Part shown: piece after piece, positions 1 to 6,951 of the stretch | Numbering within the stretch: the stretch's first letter is position 1 | Layout: each line of letters begins with the position of its first letter | Source of the DNA: Piscirickettsiaceae bacterium | GTDB taxonomy: Bacteria > Pseudomonadota > Gammaproteobacteria > Thiomicrospirales > Thiomicrospiraceae | DNA length: 16,520 bases | Direction of reading: 5' to 3' | Assembly: GCA_027019045.1 (NCBI GenBank) | Contig: JALUXI010000096.1 | Coordinates: forward strand, 1 to 16,520 | Position numbers and translations under genes: made by a program | Notes under the pieces: generated by a model | Told to the model about the DNA's origin: nothing | What the model saw: the letters and a program-made list of their open reading frames with translations, nothing else | The model's database searches: none

Positions 1-363
1 AGCCACATAGAGATCCAGCTTGCCTGTGGCATAGTAGTCCAAGAAAAAGAGGGGTTCTGCACCTTGAACAATCAAGTCATTGACGCACATAGCAACCAAA
101 TCGATGCCGACTTTGTCATGCTTTTCGCTATCGATCGCCAAGCGGAGTTTTGTGCCAACACCATCGGTACCACTCACCAATAAAGGATGTTTGTATTTGT
201 GGATTGGAAGTTCAAACAGGGCACCGAAGCCACCCAAGGAGGCATTCACTTCAGGGCGAGCTGTGGCTTTAGCGATAGGTTTGATGAGATCGACAAGGGC
301 GTTACCAGCGTCGATATCGACACCAGCATCTTTATAGCTGATAGAAGGGGTTTCGGTTGTCAT
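1..363 (-). CDS. purM: Phosphoribosylformylglycinamidine cyclo-ligase (AIR synthetase), 5' part only
   Basis: PurM closes the imidazole ring of AIR from FGAM with ATP, the fifth step of de novo purine synthesis in the cytosol. Only the first 121 codons are in the window; the rest lies left of base 1. Visible family signatures in order are the N-terminal SYKDAGVDIDTGN, then GGFGALF, the SGTDGVGTKLRLA nucleotide/substrate loop, and MCVNDLIVQGAEPLFFLDY. The ATG at 363-361 fits the usual PurM N-terminus, which begins a few residues before SYKDAGV. It is divergent from the DUF2066-hda run, an arrangement I know from other Gammaproteobacteria such as Pseudomonas. A good sigma70-like promoter lies just upstream. 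The gene looks intact as far as it goes. Confidence 0.97.
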   Translation of the reverse strand, partial: MTTETPSISYKDAGVDIDAGNALVDLIKPIAKATARPEVNASLGGFGALFELPIHKYKHPLLVSGTDGVGTKLRLAIDSEKHDKVGIDLVAMCVNDLIVQGAEPLFFLDYYATGKLDLYVA

Positions 364-395
364 AGTAAAAGTCTTTACAGATTGAAATGGCGGAT

Positions 396-425
396 ATTAT
401 AACTGTTTATGCCATGGAATTTTAA
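396..425 (-). promoter_or_regulatory. Likely sigma70 promoter of purM
   Basis: Reading the minus strand, a perfect TATAAT -10 box occupies 401-396. A TTAAAA -35-like box (4 of 6 matches to TTGACA) at 425-420 sits 18 bases upstream. The -10 lies about 32 bases before the purM ATG. The rightward promoter for the DUF2066 gene must share this 115-base spacer (364-478). A TATGAT hexamer at 447-452 is a candidate -10 for it, but I see no good -35 at the right distance. The spacer holds nothing else that I can identify. Confidence 0.5.
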
Positions 426-478
426 TTTTTGCAACAGCGTTTCGGTTATGATATTGCATTGTTGTTAAGGTATGAGAG

Positions 479-1816
479 GTGAGTATCTCCGTGTTTTTGT
501 TTAATCGTTGCAATCAAGTTGGTATGACTATTTTATACCTCTTACTATTGAGTTTCTATTCACTATCGAGTCAGGCACAAACAGCATTAACAACGGATTT
601 TTATCAAGTGGTATTGAAGTTGACACCTGAAACCTCAACGGAAACGATGCCAACTTCTTCGGCACAGCAATTGAATCGCTATTTAAAAGAAGGAATGTCC
701 AAACTGTTAGTTAGGTTAACGGGGAGTCGCCAAGTATTAAAGGATGCGGCAACACAGCCACTTTTAAAAGACCCTAAGAAATGGTTGCAGCGTTATACTT
801 TTCAGCCCCGCAAAGAGGAGGGGGTTGTGGTGGGGCAGAATCTGGTATTGGTGTTTGATCGCCAACGCATTTTGCAGTATTTTCAACAGGCGGGTTTAGT
901 GATCTGGCCTTATCATCGTCGCCCTCATTTATTAGCACTGGGGACTTATGAAGTTGAAGGATTAAAAGTTCCACTGGATCAGCGGGGCATTGAGTCACAT
1001 CTCAATTTGGATTTTCGTCCAGTCGCTGAAGCACTGGGTTTGCCTGTTGATGTGCCTGAGGAACTTACACCACTTTTGCCTGATGAAAATATTGAGGGAA
1101 CGACAGATGAGACGACCTCTAAGGTTTCAGTAGATATTTCCCCTTTAATGTGGCAGAGTTTGCCTGAATTTGAAAGCAAGTTATCGCTTTTGCAAACCTT
1201 ACTTTCAAATAAAGCTGAAGAGGGGGTGATTCTATTTAAGTTGAGGTCGCTGGGGGAGGGTTATCAATTAACTTATGAATTGTATGACAAGCAGTTTCAG
1301 CAGTTGCCTGAGCATTCCTTGCATGAAATTGTTTTACCTAAAACGATTCAATCTCAAAATTTAGAAAAGCTGTATCAGCAGATGATGAGCGAGGTGGTGG
1401 AGTATTTTTCTGAACCTTATCGAGCGCAAGCATCGGTTTTGGGTGAGGTGATTTTGAAGGTTCAACCTGACGCTTCAAAAAAAACGGCTTGGCAAACAGA
1501 ACAGCTCTTTCAAACTGAGAAAATTTTAGCAGGATTGAAGCCCACACTCCATGATGTGAAATTAACGACCTTGACAAGTTATGAGGCGCAATTTGAGATT
1601 ACTTATCAAGGGGCTTTTGAGGAGATGATAAAATTGTTAACGCAACGAGTGCCTTTATATCTAATTCAAGCGGATGCATTAACGGGTGTCCTCCAGATGC
1701 AATTGGCACCGATTCAGAATATGGTTCCCTCCCCCTCTGTAGACACCCCAGTTCAACAATCCATTGAGCAGCAGCTGAAGTTAGAATTTCAGCAAGCGGT
1801 TCAGAAAATGGAGTAA
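479..1816 (+). CDS. DUF2066 domain-containing exported protein
   Basis: Function is unknown. This is the DUF2066 protein often found between purM and hda in Gammaproteobacteria. The N-terminal half shows the family pattern: a LLVRLTG segment (about residues 76-82), a QNLVLVFDRQRILQYF stretch, then LVIWPYHRRPHLLALG, equivalent to the family's W...RP motif. The C-terminal half is poorly conserved and repeats no motif I recognise. A hydrophobic segment (TILYLLLLSFYSLSS) followed by QAQT looks like a signal peptide, so the product is probably periplasmic or membrane-associated. The start chosen is GTG at 479, with AAGG eight bases upstream and an Arg in the n-region. An in-frame ATG at 524 would give a shorter leader lacking positive charge and has no clear ribosome site. 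It is the first gene of the rightward run; hda begins 5 bases after its stop. Confidence 0.85.
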   Translation: MSISVFLFNRCNQVGMTILYLLLLSFYSLSSQAQTALTTDFYQVVLKLTPETSTETMPTSSAQQLNRYLKEGMSKLLVRLTGSRQVLKDAATQPLLKDPKKWLQRYTFQPRKEEGVVVGQNLVLVFDRQRILQYFQQAGLVIWPYHRRPHLLALGTYEVEGLKVPLDQRGIESHLNLDFRPVAEALGLPVDVPEELTPLLPDENIEGTTDETTSKVSVDISPLMWQSLPEFESKLSLLQTLLSNKAEEGVILFKLRSLGEGYQLTYELYDKQFQQLPEHSLHEIVLPKTIQSQNLEKLYQQMMSEVVEYFSEPYRAQASVLGEVILKVQPDASKKTAWQTEQLFQTEKILAGLKPTLHDVKLTTLTSYEAQFEITYQGAFEEMIKLLTQRVPLYLIQADALTGVLQMQLAPIQNMVPSPSVDTPVQQSIEQQLKLEFQQAVQKME

Positions 1817-1821
1817 GACTG

Positions 1822-2529
1822 ATGTTTGTGCAGATGCCTTTGAAGATTGAACTGCGGGATGAAGCGGCTTTTGAGACCTTTGTCTCCCCCAGTGAACAAG
1901 TGGCAGTGGCCTTGCATCATTTTCAGCAGAGCCTTGGCCAGCCAAGTGGCGAGGCGTTCTACCTTTTTGGTTCTGCGAGTGTTGGCAAAACACATCTTTT
2001 GCAGGCGGCTTGTCGGTATTTATCAAAACAGGGTAAGCAGACGGTCTATTTCCCTTTAGCTGATGAACATTTGCCTTTGATTCCTGATGTGTTGATCGGA
2101 TTGGAGCAGGTGAGTTTGATCTGTTTGGATGATGTGGATCGGGTGATTGGCGATGCTTCTTGGGAGTTGGCATTGTCAAGTTTGCTCTCTAAAGCGGCGA
2201 TTGCTGGGCACCAGGTGGTGCTCTCTGGTCATCAGCCTATGGAAACTTGGCAGTTTGCCACCACCGAATTGAATCGTTCCGTGCTGAATGTATTGCCCAT
2301 TGCTTTGACGCCTTTAACGGAACCCGCAGATTTGGTTTTGGCATTACAAAAGCATGCAGAAAGAATCGGCCTGCAACTGCCCAAAGAGGTTGGGCGTTAT
2401 TTGGTTAAGCAGTTTTCGGAGGATGTGGAGGAGCTACTTTCGGTGTTACAATTGCTGGCACAGCAAAGTTTAGTGGCTCAGCGTCGACTGACCTTGCCGT
2501 TTGTTAAACAAGTTTTAAAAGGTTCATAA
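1822..2529 (+). CDS. hda: DnaA regulatory inactivator Hda
   Basis: Hda is a AAA+ DnaA homologue that binds the DNA-loaded beta clamp and stimulates ATP hydrolysis by DnaA, preventing re-initiation. The 235-residue length is normal. An N-terminal QMPL (residues 4-7) fits a clamp-binding motif, which supports the ATG at 1822 over the in-frame ATG at 1834; a TGGAG ribosome site precedes it. Walker A is GSASVGKT (50-57), with an intact Lys unlike E. coli Hda. Walker B is LICLDDVD (99-106). The C-terminus (LPKEVGRYLVKQF, then AQRRLTLPFVKQVLK) matches the family closely. Oddly, the sensor-2 Arg position appears to be Glu200 and the box VII Arg (Arg152) is shifted by one residue (see findings). The gene lies between the DUF2066 gene (5-base gap) and a TlpA-like gene whose ATG directly follows its stop codon. 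Confidence 0.95.
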   Translation: MFVQMPLKIELRDEAAFETFVSPSEQVAVALHHFQQSLGQPSGEAFYLFGSASVGKTHLLQAACRYLSKQGKQTVYFPLADEHLPLIPDVLIGLEQVSLICLDDVDRVIGDASWELALSSLLSKAAIAGHQVVLSGHQPMETWQFATTELNRSVLNVLPIALTPLTEPADLVLALQKHAERIGLQLPKEVGRYLVKQFSEDVEELLSVLQLLAQQSLVAQRRLTLPFVKQVLKGS

Positions 2530-3018
2530 ATGAAAAAGATTTTAAGCATTATTGGTTTGATTGGTGGATTGTTGGTAGCGAGTCAGAGTCTGGCGGGCAA
2601 GCCTGTTGATGTTGACTTTGTGGATTTGGACGGACAGTCGGTTAAGTTGTCGGATTTTCGTGGTAAATGGGTGGTTGTGAACTTTTGGGCGACTTGGTGT
2701 CCACCTTGTAATATAGAAATTCCTGAATTGAGTTTTTTTCATGATCAGCATAAAGATAAGGATGCCGTCGTTTTAGGTGTGGATTATGAAGAGGGCGACC
2801 CTCAGCGGATTAAAGCTTTTATTAAAAAGAAAATGATCAATTATCCGATTGTGCGTTTGCCAGGAAAAATTGATGGGCGAACCACACCTTTTGGCCCTCT
2901 GAAAGGATTGCCCACGACCTATATGGTTTCACCGAAGGGTGTGGTAGTTGCCGCGAGAACGGGAATGGTGAATCAGAAAATGTTGGAAGATTTTTTAAAG
3001 AAAATGCAAGGTAGATAA
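2530..3018 (+). CDS. TlpA-type periplasmic thioredoxin-like protein
   Basis: This is a 162-residue TlpA/ResA-family thioredoxin, expected to work outside the cytoplasmic membrane in thiol-disulfide exchange, for example reducing apocytochrome or other envelope proteins. Residues 1-22 form a signal peptide (KK, a Leu/Ile/Gly-rich core, then SQSLA before GK). The active site is W56-C57-P58-P59-C60 within NFWATWCPPCN, and the cis-proline is Pro128 in GLPTT. The loop before it is long, as in TlpA proteins. The ATG at 2530 directly abuts the hda stop codon, with AAAGG inside the 3' end of hda as ribosome site, so translation is probably coupled. The partner or substrate cannot be deduced. A second thioredoxin-fold gene follows 22 bases downstream. 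Confidence 0.9.
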   Translation: MKKILSIIGLIGGLLVASQSLAGKPVDVDFVDLDGQSVKLSDFRGKWVVVNFWATWCPPCNIEIPELSFFHDQHKDKDAVVLGVDYEEGDPQRIKAFIKKKMINYPIVRLPGKIDGRTTPFGPLKGLPTTYMVSPKGVVVAARTGMVNQKMLEDFLKKMQGR

Positions 3019-3040
3019 TTGTTATTTCTGAGGGGGAGGC

Positions 3041-3562
3041 ATGCGTAAATTTTTGATAGGACTCTTATCATTTGTACTGCTTTATGGTCAGTCCTCGGCT
3101 TTTGCGAGTGAAGATTTTTTTGATGAAAGTTTTGGCAACTTTCAAGAAGAGTTAGCCGCAGCGAAAGCTTCGGGTAAGCAGGGGGTTTTTCTGTTTTTTG
3201 AAATGGATGAATGTCCCTTTTGCCATCGCATGGAGACCACTATTTTAAATCAACCAGATGTGATTGATTTTTATAAAAAGCACTTTGTGAACTTTGCTAT
3301 CGATATCGAAAGCGGTGAGCCAATGGTGGATTTTCAGGGGCGGGAAACGACCTATAAAAATTGGGCAGAAAAAACTTTTCGTGTACGGGCAACGCCGACC
3401 ATGATGATATTTGACCTGCAAGGTCATCCTTTAGTGAAATATATTGGCCCTACCCGTAATAAGCAGGAGTTCATTTGGTTGGGTCAGTATATTGTCAGTG
3501 GTGCGAATCAAAAAATGTCCTTTACCCGATATAAGCGTCAAATGAAACATCAGCAACAATGA
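3041..3562 (+). CDS. Exported thioredoxin-fold protein with CPFC active site (SoxW/DUF255-like)
   Basis: This 173-residue protein has a signal peptide (about residues 1-22, ending SSAFA before SED) and one thioredoxin domain. The active site is C58-P-F-C61 in MDECPFCHRME, and the cis-proline is Pro119 in RATPT. The GKQGVFLFFEMDECPFC pattern resembles the thioredoxin_7/SoxW-like group, in which some members maintain sulfur-oxidation (Sox) enzymes and others act in cytochrome maturation. I cannot choose between these roles and see no sox or ccm genes in the window. The ATG follows a strong GGGGGAGG ribosome site. The C-terminus is basic (YKRQMKHQQQ). The TlpA-type neighbour just upstream suggests that the two act as a reductase/substrate or paired system. 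Confidence 0.85.
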   Translation: MRKFLIGLLSFVLLYGQSSAFASEDFFDESFGNFQEELAAAKASGKQGVFLFFEMDECPFCHRMETTILNQPDVIDFYKKHFVNFAIDIESGEPMVDFQGRETTYKNWAEKTFRVRATPTMMIFDLQGHPLVKYIGPTRNKQEFIWLGQYIVSGANQKMSFTRYKRQMKHQQQ

Positions 3563-3572
3563 GGCTTAAGAG

Positions 3573-5030
3573 ATGAAAAAATCGGTGGGTATCAAGCAGG
3601 GAGTCTTTTCTCTTTTATTAGGGATGATGGCTTTCCCTGTTTGTTCTGCTGAGTCTAATTTGATGCTGTCTGATCTTGGCGATTTCAATCAACCAAGTGA
3701 ACCGATTTCTGAAAAAAATGTCAAAACTCCCAGTCCTGGTGCACCAAATTTGACAAAACCAAAAGTGGATGTACCTTATGATGTGAATCAGACTTTAACC
3801 GTGGCTGATCTTTTCAAAGTGCCTGTTAAAAATGCCCCTTCGGTATTGTTAGCACAAGCAAAAATTGAACGATTGCAGGCGCAAGCCGCAGGTGTATCGG
3901 CTCAAAATAGCACACACCTCAATTTAGAAGGCCGACTTTCTTGGCGTGAATATCAAAATCAAGCACAAGATAATCCTCGTTTGGTATTACACCTCTCTAA
4001 AAACTTATATGATGGTGGACAATTGTCCCAAGCTAGGCAAGCAGCAGAGATTGCGGCTCAAGCGAGTGAGCAATCTTTGTGGTTAAGTTCAGGGCAGTAT
4101 CGTCAGGCATTATTAAAAGCCTATTTTCAAGTGTTACTGGCTGATATGCAGTATCGTGTACTCAATGAACGCATGGCGGTGGTGTATGTGGGGTTGGATA
4201 AAGCCAAAGATCAGAATGAAACAGGAGAAGTTTCTGATATTGATTTGGCTAAAAAGCAGTATGACTATCAGCAGATTCTTACTCAAAGAAGTCAAGCAGA
4301 AATGGCACAGCGGCAAACCCGCTTGGCATTGGCTAATCTACTTGGTTTTCCTGATGCCATACCTGATAAGTTACAAGTGCCTAACTTAAAATCTATTCAC
4401 CTAACCATACAACGGCTTCCAGCATTGGGAGTTTTGCAGAAGTTGGCTTTGCAGCGCTCCCCTGCATTACTGGCTTTACAAAAACAGGTTGCGGCAGCAC
4501 AAGCCAAGATGGCTTCAGCCAAAGCCAAAGGCGGAAGTCGTATCAGTGCAGATGCTTGGGTAGGGGCTTTAAGTGCTTATCCAGAACGCTTTGAAGGGCA
4601 CTGGAGACTTGATTTAAATATAGTGGCTCCTTTATATGATGCAGGAGAAAACAAGGCAGACATTGCTCAGGCAAGAGCCGGTTTGCATCAAGCATTAGCT
4701 CGGTTACAAGCTAAAACGCAACAGATTCGGGATGCAGTGTCTGCTGATTATTTTCAGCTTAAGTTAGCACAAAAGCAGCAGCAACAGAATCAAGCTTATG
4801 GTGATTATGCTGATCTCTATTTAGATTACAGCCGTGCTTTATATGAGTGGGAGGAGAAGACCGATTTGGGGGATGCGATGGTGCGATTGTCTGATGTGGA
4901 TGCCCAGGCCTTAAAAACTGAACTAGAGATGGCACTGGCGTGGACAGATTTATTGTTGCAATTAGGGGTTGAACCTGCTCCTAATTGGCAGGTGCAGGCA
5001 GTTAAATCCCTATTTGCTCAGATGAAGTAA
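3573..5030 (+). CDS. TolC-family outer-membrane efflux protein
   Basis: This is a 485-residue member of the OEP (outer membrane efflux protein) family, whose trimers form an outer-membrane barrel and periplasmic tunnel for RND or type I exporters. There is a signal peptide (about 1-26, ending VCSA), then a Pro-rich linker (about 40-70). Two OEP repeats follow, each with the family's LYD(G/A)G hallmark (LYDGG at 145-149, LYDAG at 354-358) and long Ala/Gln/Leu heptad-rich helices. The FPVC segment is a poor lipobox, so an SPI-cleaved protein is more likely than a lipoprotein. The ribosome site GAGG overlaps the TGA of the preceding gene. No adaptor or pump gene is adjacent, so its transport partner must be encoded elsewhere. 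It ends 3 bases from the convergent hslO stop. Confidence 0.9.
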   Translation: MKKSVGIKQGVFSLLLGMMAFPVCSAESNLMLSDLGDFNQPSEPISEKNVKTPSPGAPNLTKPKVDVPYDVNQTLTVADLFKVPVKNAPSVLLAQAKIERLQAQAAGVSAQNSTHLNLEGRLSWREYQNQAQDNPRLVLHLSKNLYDGGQLSQARQAAEIAAQASEQSLWLSSGQYRQALLKAYFQVLLADMQYRVLNERMAVVYVGLDKAKDQNETGEVSDIDLAKKQYDYQQILTQRSQAEMAQRQTRLALANLLGFPDAIPDKLQVPNLKSIHLTIQRLPALGVLQKLALQRSPALLALQKQVAAAQAKMASAKAKGGSRISADAWVGALSAYPERFEGHWRLDLNIVAPLYDAGENKADIAQARAGLHQALARLQAKTQQIRDAVSADYFQLKLAQKQQQQNQAYGDYADLYLDYSRALYEWEEKTDLGDAMVRLSDVDAQALKTELEMALAWTDLLLQLGVEPAPNWQVQAVKSLFAQMK

Positions 5031-5033
5031 GTC

Positions 5034-5918
5034 TTATTGTTGAATAGGAGGTTCTTCTCTTGTTTGTACTTGAGCCATTTCGGCTTCTGTAAAGAGCTGA
5101 TCAATGTCCTCTTTATTGTAGCGTTCATGACGATTGCACATCTCGTTGTGAATCACCACTTCTCCTTCTTTTTCAAGAATTTGATTAACCTCTTCTCGTC
5201 CTAGGTTGAGTAGCATCGCATCAATTTTGGCTTTGTCATGGAGGCACTCATATTGCACTACCTCTTCAGGGAAAAGCTCAACGGTCTCTTCATGGAAAAG
5301 ACGATGCAATAGGTCTTCGGCTTTAAGGCTTAGAAGCTCTTCAGACTTAACTGTGCTGGCAAGGTGAGTCACTCGATTCCATGCATCGGCATCTTTTTCA
5401 TCGGTATCAGGCATTTTTTGTAACAGTAAGCCAGCGGCAGCTTGCTCATCAGCCGCAAGCCAAAGTTTGGTTGGGAGCTGATCTGATTGGCTCATAAAGG
5501 TTTCAAATGCCTCAGCAACACTTTCTCCTTCTTGCGGTACATAGGATTGATAGAGGGTGTTAGTGTCATCATTTTCGAGCGTGACTAAAATTTGTCCACT
5601 GCCCATTAGTTCTTTTAAAGAAGCATTTTCTGGCAAGCTATCTTGGGTTTTAGCCACGCCTTTGATTTTTAAATCATGGGTCACTTCCACCACCAGTAGG
5701 CGTATAGGGCCTTCACCCATCATCTGCAAAGTCAACTTTCCACGGTGTTTCATACCACTGGCCAGCATCACAGAAACTGCCGTGAGTTCACCTAGAAATT
5801 GCGTCAGTACAGGTGGGTAGTGACGATCGGCAATCATCTCCTGCCAAGCATTGGTTAGGCGTAGGTGTTCACCACGGATATTGTGTTCTTTAAATAAAAA
5901 TCGGTGTAAATGGTTCAT
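5034..5918 (-). CDS. hslO: Hsp33 family chaperonin with an atypical redox-switch site
   Basis: Hsp33 is a cytosolic holdase activated by oxidation. Normally four Cys (CxC...CxxC) bind zinc when reduced and form two disulfides under oxidative stress. The length (294 residues) and body match the family, including the start (HLHRFLFKEHNIRGE), the GE(L/I)TA helix, GKLTLQMMGEGP and LGREEVNQILEKEGEV. The start at 5918 has an ideal AGGAGG site; a longer in-frame form would run into lipA. The C-terminal site reads C225-L-H227 and N258-E-M-C261, so the second and third Cys are His and Asn. These are the only two Cys in the protein. The 30-residue spacing between the half-sites is normal. His257 and His264 could help hold a metal. 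It is the last gene of the leftward run, 31 bases after lipA. Confidence 0.93.
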   Translation of the reverse strand: MNHLHRFLFKEHNIRGEHLRLTNAWQEMIADRHYPPVLTQFLGELTAVSVMLASGMKHRGKLTLQMMGEGPIRLLVVEVTHDLKIKGVAKTQDSLPENASLKELMGSGQILVTLENDDTNTLYQSYVPQEGESVAEAFETFMSQSDQLPTKLWLAADEQAAAGLLLQKMPDTDEKDADAWNRVTHLASTVKSEELLSLKAEDLLHRLFHEETVELFPEEVVQYECLHDKAKIDAMLLNLGREEVNQILEKEGEVVIHNEMCNRHERYNKEDIDQLFTEAEMAQVQTREEPPIQQ

Positions 5919-5949
5919 TGTTCCTCCTGAAAGCTTTTTTATGAGTGCT

Positions 5950-6951
5950 TTATAGCGCCGCTTTGGCTTGCGTATCCGCATGGTATGATGAGCGAACCAT
6001 CGGACCTGCGGCAACATGGGTAAAGCCCATCTCATAGCCTGCGGTTTCAACCGCTTTGAATTCTTCTGGTGTCCAATATTTTTTGACTGCTAAGTGGTAG
6101 TTGCTTGGTTGTAAATATTGGCCAACGGTCAACATTTCAACCCCGTGATTTCTTAAATCTTGCATCACTTGAAGTAACTCGTCAAAAGTTTCCCCCAGCC
6201 CCACCATCAGGCCTGATTTGGTAACTACTTCTGGCTTGAGGGTTTTGTAGCGTTGTAGGAGATCTAAAGAGGCTTGATAGTCGGCACCAGGTCGGGCTTC
6301 TTCATACAGCCGTGGCACGGTTTCTAAATTATGGTTGAGAACATCAGGTGGGGTTTCTGCAAGGGTGTTAAGGGCAACGGTGAGTCGCCCTCTAAAGTCA
6401 GGCACTAAGATTTCCACTTTTGTCTCTGGGGCGTGCTGGCGAATTTCTGTAACACACTGTGCAAAGTGTGCAGCACCACCATCTCTTAGGTCATCTCTAT
6501 CCACCGAAGTGATGACGACATAGTTGAGGTGCATTTTGAGAATGGTTTTGGCAAGGTGTTCGGGTTCGTTTTGATCCAGTGGACGAGGGCGACCATGGGT
6601 GACATCACAGAAGGGACACTTTCGGGTGCAGATGTCGCCCATAATCATAAAGGTTGCGGTGCCGTGTCCAAAGCATTCGCCGAGGTTGGGGCAGGAGGCT
6701 TCTTCACAGACGGAGTGTAGATTATTTTCTCGTAGAATTTGTTTGATTTCGCTGACCCGACCAATGTGTTGTGCTTTTGGAAGCTTGGCCTTAATCCAGC
6801 GAGGTTTTTTGAGCTTGGGCGCTTCAGGATCAGGGCGGTGTTTGAGCGATTTAGTCTTATAAGCCCCTTTAGGCATTTCGGCATTTTGTTGTTTGAGACT
6901 TTTGGGCTTGATTTGATCCAGCGGAATTTCTTGGTAGTTAGGGGCATTCAT
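5950..6951 (-). CDS. lipA: Lipoyl synthase (radical SAM)
   Basis: LipA inserts two sulfurs into the octanoyl group on lipoyl domains of 2-oxoacid dehydrogenases and the glycine cleavage H protein. The 333 residues carry all cluster ligands. The auxiliary cluster motif is C82-x4-C87-x5-C93 (CEEASCPNLGEC). The radical SAM motif is C108-x3-C112-x2-C115 (CTRKCPFC). The RSSY motif near the C-terminus (320-323) supplies the serine ligand. Other strong family stretches are VVITSVDRDDLRDGGA and GLMVGLGET. The N-terminal 60 residues are Lys/Pro-rich, with K.KSLK occurring twice, slightly longer than in E. coli LipA. The ATG at 6951 overlaps the lipB TGA (ATGA), so the two are probably translationally coupled; upstream in-frame starts lie inside lipB and were not used. 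Confidence 0.97.
   Translation of the reverse strand: MNAPNYQEIPLDQIKPKSLKQQNAEMPKGAYKTKSLKHRPDPEAPKLKKPRWIKAKLPKAQHIGRVSEIKQILRENNLHSVCEEASCPNLGECFGHGTATFMIMGDICTRKCPFCDVTHGRPRPLDQNEPEHLAKTILKMHLNYVVITSVDRDDLRDGGAAHFAQCVTEIRQHAPETKVEILVPDFRGRLTVALNTLAETPPDVLNHNLETVPRLYEEARPGADYQASLDLLQRYKTLKPEVVTKSGLMVGLGETFDELLQVMQDLRNHGVEMLTVGQYLQPSNYHLAVKKYWTPEEFKAVETAGYEMGFTHVAAGPMVRSSYHADTQAKAAL

Noticed and set aside
431..446. PurR-box-like sequence GCAACAGCGTTTC in the purM upstream spacer
   Set aside because: It resembles the GCAAACGTTTGC core but has one extra base in the middle and breaks the symmetry. It also lies upstream of the -35 position of purM, so I do not support it as an operator.
1477..1484. 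Run of eight A in the DUF2066 gene
   Set aside because: It simply encodes Lys-Lys in an AT-leaning gene; homopolymer A runs are common and nothing suggests regulated slippage.
1781..2179. 132-codon open frame on the minus strand opposite hda
   Set aside because: It lies fully antisense to the DUF2066/hda genes, has no recognisable domain, and its His/Pro/Gln-rich composition is typical of an antisense shadow frame.
4973..4993. ACCTGC/GCAGGT hairpin as a terminator
   Set aside because: It lies inside tolC, has a 9-base loop and no T run after it on either strand.
5034..6050. Longer 338-residue form of Hsp33 starting at 6050
   Set aside because: The extra 44 residues overlap lipA and match nothing in Hsp33; the start at 5918 has an ideal AGGAGG and the family's N-terminus.
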